In this document: piece by piece, positions 1 through 7,253 of the stretch | Position numbering within the stretch: the first letter of the stretch is position 1 | Layout of the letters: each line of letters starts with the position of its first letter | Assembly (NCBI GenBank): GCA_964646495.1 | Contig: CAZYEO010000082.1 | Location: 1-10,439, forward strand | DNA from: HGM05232 sp964646495 | GTDB lineage: Bacteria; Bacteroidota; Bacteroidia; Bacteroidales; Muribaculaceae | Direction: 5' to 3' | Length of the DNA: 10,439 nt | The notes under the pieces: generated by a model | What the model saw: the letters and a program-made list of their open reading frames with translations, nothing else | What the model was told of the DNA's origin: nothing | The model's database searches: none | Position numbers and translations under genes: made by a program

Positions 1-4
1 AAAC

Positions 5-78
5 GGCTCCGTGGCTCAACTGAATAGAGCATCTGACTACGGATCAGAAGGTTACAGGTTTGAATCCTGTCGGAGTCA
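5..78 (+). tRNA. tRNA-Arg, anticodon ACG
   Basis: A complete cloverleaf can be folded. The acceptor stem pairs GGCTCCG (5-11) with CGGAGTC (71-77), with one G-U pair. The D stem pairs GCTC (14-17) with GAGC (27-30). The anticodon stem pairs TCTGA (32-36) with TCAGA (44-48) around the loop CTACGGA, placing anticodon ACG at 39-41. The T arm pairs ACAGG with CCTGT around TTTGAAT. A78 is the discriminator base; no CCA is encoded after it. ACG (read as ICG after A34 deamination) decodes CGU/CGC/CGA arginine codons. Promoter elements would lie outside the window. Confidence 0.96.
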
Positions 79-81
79 CAA

Positions 82-112
82 AAAGGGTTTCTTCAAAATG
101 GAGAAACCCTTT
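82..112 (+). terminator. Hairpin terminator downstream of tRNA-Arg
   Basis: AAAGGGTTTCT (82-92) is exactly complementary to AGAAACCCTTT (102-112). The stem extends inward by a T-G and a C-G pair, giving about 13 bp around a 5-nt loop. Only a broken T-rich run follows (TTGTTATTA), so termination may be imperfect, but the position directly after the tRNA fits a transcript end or 3' processing hairpin. The rest of the gap to the next gene (113-179) holds no clear element. Confidence 0.7.
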
Positions 113-179
113 GTTATTAGCATCTGTGTATAATATTTCAGCTAAAATTCGGTTATAAATAAAAAGAAGATTTATTCGC

Positions 180-1334
180 GTGAAGAAAGTAACTGTTGTA
201 ATAGTCAATTATAGAGTAAAATATTTTCTTGAGCAAACTATCAAGTCTGTTCAAGAATCGCTTGCATCATATGATTACGAAATAATAGTTATTGATAATA
301 ATTCGGGCGATGATTCAATCTCTTTTCTTCAATCTCGATTTAGCGATGTGATTTTCATTGAGAATAAGGAGAATGTGGGTTTTGCTAAGGCTAATAATCA
401 AGGTATTGCAATGGCTAAAGGTGAATATACTTTGATTCTTAATCCGGATACTGTGATAACGGAATCGTGTATTGATGAATGTATTGGAATAATGTCTTTG
501 CATTCTGATTGTGGTGCTATTGGTACGAGAATGATTGACGGCAACGGATTCTTTTTGCCGGAATCAAAGCGAGGGTTTCCGACACCATGGGTTTCGTTTT
601 GCAAAATTTTCGGATTGGCAGCTTTATTTCCTCAGTCAAATTTTTTTGCTGAATATTATCTGCCGGAAGTGTCAATAGATGAATCGAGTCCGATTGATAT
701 TATGGCTGGAGCATTTATGTTTTTTCGTACTGATTTGTTGAAGAGAATAGGATCTTTTGATTCCGATTTTTTCATGTATGGTGAAGATATCGATTTATCA
801 TATCGAGTAGTAAAATCGGGATATAAAAATTATTATTGTCCGGCTCCTATAATTCATTATAAAGGTGAAAGTACTAATAAGGATACACTTAAATATGTCA
901 ATATCTTTTATGATGCAATGGTGATATTCTTCAAGAAGCATTATCCTCATTATAGTTGGGTATATTCGATTGTAATAAAAAGTGCAGTGAAGATACGCGC
1001 TTTTGGGGCGACTTTGTCGTTGCCGTTTAAGCGGTTGTGCCCGGCTAAGGCAATAATCTACAATAATTGGATAGTTGTGAGCGATGATGCAACGCCGATA
1101 TGTGACCTAATAGAATTGAAAATTCCCGATACTAAAAGTATTACACGAATAAGAAGTAACGACCGAAATATTCAGTTTAAAGAGGATATGATGGATATAG
1201 TGTTAGATAACAGATGTATGAGTTACAGTGAGATTGTGGAGTATATCTTTAGAAATAAAAGGAAAGGAATAAGATTTCATATATATTCTGATGAAAACAA
1301 TATAATAGTATCACCTAAAATGCAATTATTATGA
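180..1334 (+). CDS. Family 2 glycosyltransferase (rhamnosyltransferase-like, GT-A fold)
   Basis: Likely transfers a sugar from a nucleotide-sugar donor onto a cell-surface glycan at the cytoplasmic face of the inner membrane; donor and acceptor cannot be read from sequence. The N-terminus VTVVIVNYR (4-12), IDNNSGDD (38-45), ENVGFAKANN (64-73) and NPDT (88-91, the DXD-like metal/nucleotide site) are typical of WbbL-like GT2 enzymes. GAFMFFR (177-183) and GEDIDLSYR (201-209, with the ED that usually carries the catalytic base) complete the core. Residues about 258-285 are a basic, moderately hydrophobic stretch that could lie on the membrane. Residues about 295-384 form an extra C-terminal domain beyond the usual catalytic length. 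The start is GTG: an in-frame TAA at 156-158 leaves no upstream ATG or GTG, and a later Met would cut off the first strand. The stop overlaps the next start (ATGA), so the two genes are probably translationally coupled. Confidence 0.9.
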   Translation: MKKVTVVIVNYRVKYFLEQTIKSVQESLASYDYEIIVIDNNSGDDSISFLQSRFSDVIFIENKENVGFAKANNQGIAMAKGEYTLILNPDTVITESCIDECIGIMSLHSDCGAIGTRMIDGNGFFLPESKRGFPTPWVSFCKIFGLAALFPQSNFFAEYYLPEVSIDESSPIDIMAGAFMFFRTDLLKRIGSFDSDFFMYGEDIDLSYRVVKSGYKNYYCPAPIIHYKGESTNKDTLKYVNIFYDAMVIFFKKHYPHYSWVYSIVIKSAVKIRAFGATLSLPFKRLCPAKAIIYNNWIVVSDDATPICDLIELKIPDTKSITRIRSNDRNIQFKEDMMDIVLDNRCMSYSEIVEYIFRNKRKGIRFHIYSDENNIIVSPKMQLL

Positions 1335-1855
1335 TTCCTGTTTTGTCTAATGAAAAGCTTACATTGCGTGCTCTCGAACCTGTAGATCTCGATGCTTTGT
1401 ATTTATGGGAAAACGATAGTAATATGTGGAATGTAGGCAACACTCTTGCGCCATATTCGCGTGCTCAACTCTGGGATTATATTCAAAATTATGATGGAGA
1501 TATTTTTACGAGCCGGCAATTGCGTCTTATGGTAGTGTTGAGAGATTCTGGTGAAAGCATTGGCACATTTGATATGTTTGATTTCGATCCGTTTCATCGA
1601 CGGTGCCATATAGGTCTATTTATCGATCCGAAATATCAGGGTAAAGGATATGGAAAGGCAACCATGAATTTAGCTATCGATTATGCTCATCGTTTTATAG
1701 GACTTCATCAAATGGTCGCTGTGATTCCGGCAAAGAATCAAGTTACATTGAATTTGTTTCGATCGTTAGGATTTAGTGATACCGGAATTCTTAACGATTG
1801 GATTCGTGTCGGCAATGACTATATAGATGCTGTGATGCTGCAAAAAATATTTTGA
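1331..1855 (+). CDS. GNAT family N-acetyltransferase (RimJ/RimL/SpeG-like)
   Basis: A 174-aa cytoplasmic acetyl-CoA-dependent acetyltransferase. The opening LTLRALEPVDLDALYLWEND is the usual start of the RimJ/RimL-type (Acetyltransf_3) fold. The central strand GLFIDPKY (95-102) leads into QGKGYG (103-108), the R/Q-x-x-G-x-G acetyl-CoA pyrophosphate loop. NLFRSLGF (141-148) is the conserved helix-turn near the C-terminus. The family acetylates protein N-termini, polyamines, amino-sugars or antibiotics; the substrate cannot be told here. The start ATG overlaps the stop of the glycosyltransferase gene by 4 nt, so a role in modifying an amino-sugar or another envelope precursor is possible but only inferred from context. 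The gene ends 6 nt before a large palindrome. Confidence 0.9.
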   Translation: MIPVLSNEKLTLRALEPVDLDALYLWENDSNMWNVGNTLAPYSRAQLWDYIQNYDGDIFTSRQLRLMVVLRDSGESIGTFDMFDFDPFHRRCHIGLFIDPKYQGKGYGKATMNLAIDYAHRFIGLHQMVAVIPAKNQVTLNLFRSLGFSDTGILNDWIRVGNDYIDAVMLQKIF

Positions 1856-1861
1856 TATATG

Positions 1862-1911
1862 TATAATAAATAACAATGGCGAGTATATACTCGCCATTGT
1901 TATTTATTATA
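1862..1911. terminator. Perfect 50-nt palindrome, probable bidirectional terminator
   Basis: Positions 1862-1886 and 1887-1911 are exact reverse complements: a 25-bp inverted repeat with no spacer. The G+C-richer core GGCGAGTATATACTCGCC (1878-1895) is flanked by A-runs on the left and T-runs on the right, so either strand gives a hairpin followed by a U-rich stretch. It lies between convergent genes and fills nearly the whole 56-bp spacer, ending at the base before the complementary stop codon of the LruC gene. Confidence 0.88.
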
Positions 1912-3153
1912 TTATCGACCCCATTGAATCAGAAGATTTGCATCATAATTCAGAGGATTGTTTGTGCGTATGTACCAATTAGGATTCTCATATCCACCGC
2001 TCGTAGCCCATTTTTCAAATTGTGTATATGCTTTGCAAAAATCAGCATTTTCTACAGCATGGCGAGTGGTTCTCGGTATTTTAATAGCCCATACGAGGTT
2101 GTTTTCGGATGCGTAGGGTATATCTTTTGATATTCCTTTTTGAGTGAAATCATATTGGTTGAAAACCGGCATAATACCACGGAGGTGAATTTCTTTCGAG
2201 CGATCGCCATTGGCAAGGAAAATATCGATGTTTTTATCCTTTAATTCAGATATAGGCATCTCTTCTTTAAAATTAAGATATACTGTAACCTGTGTTACTT
2301 CGCTTGCTTTTGTAATGGCTCCATTAATGGTGTTGTAGTATTTTCCACCTCTCGCATAAGGGTTACCATCCATGTTTTCGAAGTGTAGCACTAATTCATC
2401 TTTACCAGATACTTTATCGACAGCTACACCTTTTTTAGTATTGTTGCGAATGTCTAATCCGTTGGGATGATATGAGGAATCAAAATTAATATTTGTAGCA
2501 TCGCTACCAATGATACGAACGTATGGTTCATAATCCAATGATCCACCAATAGCATATACATAAAGTGATATGCGCATATCCTTAACGTATTCTTTGGTTG
2601 TGCCATAATCAAGATATACTTGATAATTCAATACGTAATCATTGAAGTCGTAATCGCCCAATGCCGGGAATAAATCCTCAAACATTACACTACCCCAATT
2701 GGCAGGATATATTAATGTATTGTAATATTCGGTTTCCGGTACGGCAATAACAGCATCAGCCGGAACGTTCACGGTTGATTTAGAGCTTGCTACAGTTGAT
2801 TCTTGTTGATGATGTTGATTCTCGCTATCGGTATATTTTGAATATATCGTTTTAGTACCTTTTGGAGCGTTTATTTCTATTGTATTAGTTCCTGGAGTAA
2901 CATTTGTTTCAGTCAATAGATCTTCTTTGCATTCTTTGTCAAGATATAAAGAAATTGTAGCGTCAGTCACTGCATTAACCTCGCAAACTATTTCCTCCGA
3001 CATATTCCAATCAAAGTTTGATGGTATCTTAAGATCTTTAGTTTGTTTAACCTCAGAAGGGTTTCTCCCTTCATCTTGCGACACACATGATGTGGTCGTT
3101 AGTGGGGCAATAATTGCCATCGCCACCGATAGATTGGTGATGAATTTATTCAT
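1912..3153 (-). CDS. LruC-domain (DUF4842-type) surface lipoprotein
   Basis: A 413-aa predicted lipoprotein. The N-terminus MNKFITNLSVAMAIIAPL is a short signal peptide ending in TTSC, with Cys23 as the likely lipidated residue. The following SQDE (24-27 region) is an acidic patch resembling the surface-export signals of Bacteroidetes lipoproteins. Residues about 43-110, starting with the FDW motif, look like a small beta-sandwich. The signature FEDLFPALGDYDFNDYVLNY (159-178) opens the LruC/DUF4842 domain; its D-x-D-x-N-D spacing looks like a calcium-type loop. The C-terminus ends with VWAIKIP (354-360), a FEKWATSGG segment (379-387) and NWYIR. The family is widespread in Bacteroidetes without a settled biochemical function. 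It is a single-gene unit, convergent with the acetyltransferase and preceded by its own candidate promoter. Confidence 0.85.
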   Translation of the reverse strand: MNKFITNLSVAMAIIAPLTTTSCVSQDEGRNPSEVKQTKDLKIPSNFDWNMSEEIVCEVNAVTDATISLYLDKECKEDLLTETNVTPGTNTIEINAPKGTKTIYSKYTDSENQHHQQESTVASSKSTVNVPADAVIAVPETEYYNTLIYPANWGSVMFEDLFPALGDYDFNDYVLNYQVYLDYGTTKEYVKDMRISLYVYAIGGSLDYEPYVRIIGSDATNINFDSSYHPNGLDIRNNTKKGVAVDKVSGKDELVLHFENMDGNPYARGGKYYNTINGAITKASEVTQVTVYLNFKEEMPISELKDKNIDIFLANGDRSKEIHLRGIMPVFNQYDFTQKGISKDIPYASENNLVWAIKIPRTTRHAVENADFCKAYTQFEKWATSGGYENPNWYIRTNNPLNYDANLLIQWGR

Positions 3154-3193
3154 TATTAGTAAAATTGGATTATTTGTGTTTTTTAATTTAATG

Positions 3194-3225
3194 CAAAAGT
3201 ATAACTTAATTTTGATATAAACTAA
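3194..3225 (-). promoter_or_regulatory. Candidate Bacteroidetes-type promoter of the LruC lipoprotein gene
   Basis: On the - strand TACTTTTG (3201-3194) matches the -7 consensus TAnnTTTG. About 20 nt upstream TTAG (3225-3222) is a one-mismatch version of the -33 TTTG element at the right distance. Transcription would begin near 3188-3190, giving a 5' leader of about 35 nt. The surrounding gap is very A+T-rich. The weak -33 element keeps confidence moderate. Confidence 0.5.
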
Positions 3226-3285
3226 GAATATATCTATAATTGCAAAAAAATATTTATTTTGTTTCGTAAGGGGAAATAAAAGAGA

Positions 3286-3315
3286 AATCGCTGCTATTTG
3301 TGAAGAGCAGCGATT
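3286..3315 (-). terminator. Hairpin terminator after guaA
   Basis: AATCGCTGCT (3286-3295) and AGCAGCGATT (3306-3315) form a perfect 10-bp stem with a 10-nt loop. Read on the - strand the stem is followed by TCTCTTTTATTT, an adequate U-rich tail. It lies 23 nt beyond the guaA stop and closes the mgtC-family/antiporter/guaA unit. The rest of the 185-bp gap (3154-3338) contains only the LruC promoter. Confidence 0.75.
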
Positions 3316-3338
3316 ATTGATAAGTTATATATTTTTAT

Positions 3339-4862
3339 TTATTCCCATTCGATAGTTGCCGGTGGTTTTGAGCTTATATCGTAGCATACGCGATTTACAC
3401 CGCGAACCTTATTGATTATATCGTTACTCACCTTTGCCATAAATTCATAGGGTAGATGTGCCCAATCAGCAGTCATAGCATCAGTACTTGTAACAGCTCG
3501 GAGAGCAACAGCGCGTTCATAGGTGCGTTCATCACCCATTACACCCACGCTTTGCACCGGGAGCAATATCACGCCTGCTTGCCAAACTTTATCATATAGC
3601 CCCCAATCACGAAGTCCTTGAATATATATATCATCGGCTTCTTGCAAAATAGCAACTTTTTCTGGAGTTATATCTCCAAGAATACGCACTGCAAGTCCCG
3701 GTCCGGGAAATGGATGGCGAGTAATCAAATGTTCGGGCATTCCTAGTTCACGACCAACGCGGCGTACTTCATCCTTAAATAGAAGTCGTAATGGTTCGCA
3801 CAGTTTCAATTTCATTTTTTCGGGTAATCCGCCTACATTGTGATGGCTTTTTATCACTGTTCCTGTGATTGAAAGCGATTCGATGCAGTCGGGATATATT
3901 GTGCCTTGAGCAAGCCATTTTGCATCCTCTATTTTATGGGCTTCAATATCGAAAACATCAATAAAACCTTTGCCAATTATCTTACGTTTTTGTTCTGGGT
4001 CGGTAATGCCGGCAAGTTCATCAAAGAATTTTTTGCTGGCATCCACTCCAATTACATTAAGTCCTAATCCTTCATAATCGTGCATCACATTCTTAAATTC
4101 ATTTTTGCGTAGCATTCCATGATCCACAAAAATACATGTGAGGTTTTTCCCGATTGCTCTATGTAGCAATACTGCTGCAACCGAGGAGTCTACGCCTCCA
4201 CTCAATCCGAGAATAACACGGTCATTACCTACCTGCTCCTTTAGTTCTGCTACAGTACTCTCTATGAAAGATGCCGCGCTCCAATCTTGCTTACCACCAC
4301 ATATATCCACTACAAAATTTTTGAGTAGTAATGTGCCATCTTCCGAATGAAAAACTTCGGGATGGAATTGTACACCCCATACATTTTCGCCTTTAGCTTG
4401 ATATGCCGCGATTTCAACTTTATCAGTCGAAGCTATTGTCTTAAAATTAGATGGAATTGCAGTAATTGTATCTCCGTGGCTCATCCATACTTGTGAATTT
4501 GTGGCAATTCCTTTGAGTAATGGGTTCTCGACATCAAATTTTGTAAGATGAGCGCGTCCATATTCTCTTGTGGCAGCCGGTTCCACTTTGCCCCCATTAG
4601 TGTATGCCATGAATTGAGCTCCATAGCAAATACCCAGGATAGGATATTTTCCGCGTATATCTTTTAAGTCGGTTTTGAATGCTTTCTCGTCATAAACAGA
4701 AAAAGGGCTACCCGATAATATTACCCCAATAACCGATTTGTCGTCATGGGGAAATTTATTGTAAGGCAGAATTTCACAATACATATTAAGTTCTCGCACG
4801 CGACGCCCGATAAGTTGGGTAGTTTGTGAACCAAAATCCAGGATTATAATTTTTTCTTGCAT
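3339..4862 (-). CDS. guaA: GMP synthase (glutamine-hydrolysing)
   Basis: Converts XMP, ATP and glutamine to GMP, the last step of guanine nucleotide synthesis, in the cytoplasm. At 507 aa it is full length. The class I glutamine amidotransferase domain (about 1-190) has the nucleophile Cys79 in GICYGAQ and the triad partners His167 and Glu169 in HPE. The ATP pyrophosphatase domain has the P-loop SGGVDS (221-226), VDHG (247-250) and KSHHNVGGLPE (338-348). The C-terminal dimerisation domain contains HPFPGPGLAVRILG (383-396) and ends in ATIEWE, the conserved terminus. The lid loop before KSHHN (about 333-337) seems two residues shorter than in family members known to me; this is from memory. It is the last gene of a probable operon, 13 nt after the antiporter gene, and is followed by a hairpin terminator. 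Identification is secure. Confidence 0.98.
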   Translation of the reverse strand: MQEKIIILDFGSQTTQLIGRRVRELNMYCEILPYNKFPHDDKSVIGVILSGSPFSVYDEKAFKTDLKDIRGKYPILGICYGAQFMAYTNGGKVEPAATREYGRAHLTKFDVENPLLKGIATNSQVWMSHGDTITAIPSNFKTIASTDKVEIAAYQAKGENVWGVQFHPEVFHSEDGTLLLKNFVVDICGGKQDWSAASFIESTVAELKEQVGNDRVILGLSGGVDSSVAAVLLHRAIGKNLTCIFVDHGMLRKNEFKNVMHDYEGLGLNVIGVDASKKFFDELAGITDPEQKRKIIGKGFIDVFDIEAHKIEDAKWLAQGTIYPDCIESLSITGTVIKSHHNVGGLPEKMKLKLCEPLRLLFKDEVRRVGRELGMPEHLITRHPFPGPGLAVRILGDITPEKVAILQEADDIYIQGLRDWGLYDKVWQAGVILLPVQSVGVMGDERTYERAVALRAVTSTDAMTADWAHLPYEFMAKVSNDIINKVRGVNRVCYDISSKPPATIEWE

Positions 4863-4875
4863 AAATAAAAATATA

Positions 4876-7239
4876 TTATTGTTTTAATTCTTCAATTTTC
4901 ATTGCGTCTCCCACAATCCATAGCACATCGCCGACTTTAAATACCTCATTTCCGTCGGGCTTGATGAAGTCGTTTTCATTTCGCTGTATGGCAACGAGGA
5001 GTGATGAATATTTTGTGCGCAATTGTGCTGTAGCAGTAGTTTCTCCGATAAGAGGGGATCTTTCTGATATTTCGAAATGAACGAATACGATTTTTTTGGT
5101 ATCTATACCTATCGCATCCTCTATTTCGTCGGTTTCCACTACTTTCAATAGTTTTTGTATCTGATCGTCATTTCCTATTACTCCCAATTGATCGCCGGGA
5201 AATATGCGCATATCACCGGTAGGGATTGGGTATAATTGAGAACCTCTCTGTATGCTCACAATGTTTATTCCATAATTTTTACGTAAATCAGAGGAAGCCA
5301 ATTTTTCACCTACAAATGGACAATTTGCACTTACATCCATATATGCAACGTGCAAATCGCTTACAAGATTATTGTCACGACCATTTCGGCGAAGCTCACG
5401 AGCATTTAAATTCTTGACAAATTTGGATTCAATTGTTGTCAAACGTTTCTTGACTTTATTGGATGTAAATACAAGTATTAGCACAAATATAGCAAATCCT
5501 AAAGTTGCACCTATAGCATGAGAGTAGACATTAGTGAGAAATCCTACTACAAATCCAAAAGCAATAAATACCCTCAGAAGTGACATCACCACCAACGGTA
5601 CATTTGATCGTCCGCTACTTGCTTGGTGTAATCTTTTTCGTTCCATTTTGTTGGTAGAAGGGTAGGAGATTGCGAGTAGGAATGGAGCCATCACAGCAAG
5701 AGTGATAACCGTGGAGATAAAAGTGCTGAGATCCGGAGATGTAATAAATAATCTCATCAACGGGAAAAAATATATCAATGATGCAGATATAATCGCAGTT
5801 AGTAGGGTAGAGTATAATAATATTCTCCATAAATACCGTTTAGTCACGGCTTTCCACAGAGCCTTTGTTTCTGATTCGGTGGCAGCATTCTTAGAGTATC
5901 TATTGATAAGGAAGTGCAATTTTATAGGCAAATGTATTTCTACCCATTTGTAACAAGGGTCGGCAAGACGTATGAAATATGGTGTAAAGAATGTAGTGAT
6001 AACAGACACTGCTACTACAATAGGATATATCGTAGCGTCAAGTACTCCCAGCGACATCCCCATAGTAGCGATGATAAATGCAAATTCTCCGATTTGAGTA
6101 AGGCTGAATCCTGATTCCATGGCTACTTTGAGAGTTTGTCCGGTAACGAGCATCCCAAATGTGCCGAAAATAATCATCCCCACTATCACCACGCCCGATA
6201 ATGTGATTATAGGGAAGATGTATTCTACTATGATGTCAGGATCTACCAACATTCCCACCGAAATGAAAAATACTGCTCCAAAAAGGTCTTTAACCGGTTT
6301 TGTGACTCTTTCTATATGTTCTGCTTCGCAAGTTCCTGCCAGAATAGAACCCATCACAAATGCCCCTAAAGCGAGTGAAAAACCTGAATAAACAGAGAAG
6401 ATTGCCATAGCAAAACATAGCCCCATCGCGGTAATTAGCAATAATTCTTCATTCATGAATTTTCTGAAATATCGGAAAAAACTCGGCAACACAAACACTC
6501 CTACAGAGAACCATATTATAAGGAAGAATAGCAGTTTAAGGATGCTATATATCATCTCGCTCCCTTCTACAGTGTTATTGATGGCAATAGATGATAAAAT
6601 CACCATCATTATCACGGCGAAGAGATCTTCACAAATAAGCACAGCAAATACCATTTGGGCAAATTTGCGTTGTCGCATACCGAGATCAGTAAATGCTTTT
6701 ATAATGATTGTGGTGGATGACATCGAAAGCATTGCTCCAAGAAACAATGAATTAATAAAGGAAAAACTAAGAAGTTTCCCCACTCCAAATCCAAATCCCA
6801 TCATTCCGGCGACTATTATTAGAGCCGTAACCACAGCCGACCCTCCGACATTCATTAGTTTTCTAAAACTAAACTCAAGCCCCAATGAAAATAAAAGCAC
6901 AATGATACCTATCTGAGCCCAGAATTCAATATTAGCGTCTTTGGTGACTGATGGCAAATAAACAAAATGCGGACCGGCAAGGAATCCGGCAACGATATAC
7001 CCCAATACAATTGGTTGTTTGATTTTCTTGAAAATTAAAGTGACAATAGCTCCAAAAAGAAGAATTAATGCGAGATCGCTTATTAATTCTTCTATGTGTA
7101 GGGTATCTATTGGTATCTCAATGTCTTCTTTACTTACAGTAGTGGTGTGAGTGTCTTTCTTATCGGCTGTAATATCTATAGTAGCACAAGCAAGGTGAGA
7201 TATTGACGCGATAGGCATTTCGATAACAGGCTTTAGCAT
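4876..7239 (-). CDS. CPA2-type cation:proton antiporter with two C-terminal RCK_C (TrkA-C) domains
   Basis: A 787-aa inner-membrane antiporter, probably exchanging K+ or Na+ for H+. Residues about 53-425 are the Na+/H+ exchanger core with around 12 hydrophobic segments, including KKIKQPIVLGYIVAGFLAGP (71-90), MLSMSSTTII (170-179) and the ion-binding pair Glu204-Asp205 in ICEDLFAV. Four further hydrophobic segments follow (about 470-492, 506-526, 548-570, 576-592), so the membrane part is longer than in KefB/KefC. Two RCK_C domains end the protein: about 626-702 (CPFVGEKL) and 714-787 (SPLIGETT). No nucleotide-binding RCK_N (glycine-rich Rossmann) domain is visible between core and tail. The first ~46 residues are a polar extension before the first helix; no in-frame Met lies closer to the core, so the start is Met1 or Met8. 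It is 14 nt downstream of the MgtC-family gene and 13 nt upstream of guaA. Confidence 0.9.
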   Translation of the reverse strand: MLKPVIEMPIASISHLACATIDITADKKDTHTTTVSKEDIEIPIDTLHIEELISDLALILLFGAIVTLIFKKIKQPIVLGYIVAGFLAGPHFVYLPSVTKDANIEFWAQIGIIVLLFSLGLEFSFRKLMNVGGSAVVTALIIVAGMMGFGFGVGKLLSFSFINSLFLGAMLSMSSTTIIIKAFTDLGMRQRKFAQMVFAVLICEDLFAVIMMVILSSIAINNTVEGSEMIYSILKLLFFLIIWFSVGVFVLPSFFRYFRKFMNEELLLITAMGLCFAMAIFSVYSGFSLALGAFVMGSILAGTCEAEHIERVTKPVKDLFGAVFFISVGMLVDPDIIVEYIFPIITLSGVVIVGMIIFGTFGMLVTGQTLKVAMESGFSLTQIGEFAFIIATMGMSLGVLDATIYPIVVAVSVITTFFTPYFIRLADPCYKWVEIHLPIKLHFLINRYSKNAATESETKALWKAVTKRYLWRILLYSTLLTAIISASLIYFFPLMRLFITSPDLSTFISTVITLAVMAPFLLAISYPSTNKMERKRLHQASSGRSNVPLVVMSLLRVFIAFGFVVGFLTNVYSHAIGATLGFAIFVLILVFTSNKVKKRLTTIESKFVKNLNARELRRNGRDNNLVSDLHVAYMDVSANCPFVGEKLASSDLRKNYGINIVSIQRGSQLYPIPTGDMRIFPGDQLGVIGNDDQIQKLLKVVETDEIEDAIGIDTKKIVFVHFEISERSPLIGETTATAQLRTKYSSLLVAIQRNENDFIKPDGNEVFKVGDVLWIVGDAMKIEELKQ

Positions 7240-7253
7240 ATACTTATAACAAT

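Noticed and set aside
5..78. tRNA-Arg as an integration site for a mobile element.
   Set aside because: No second copy of the tRNA 3' end, integrase or cargo gene is visible in the window; downstream genes look chromosomal.
5..78. A functional link between the tRNA and the queuosine operon.
   Set aside because: Queuosine modifies tRNAs with GUN anticodons (Asn, Asp, His, Tyr), not Arg(ACG), and the loci are 8 kb apart on opposite strands.
6455..6916. A 153-codon open frame on the + strand.
   Set aside because: Antisense to the transmembrane core of the antiporter; such long shadow frames are common opposite hydrophobic coding sequence.
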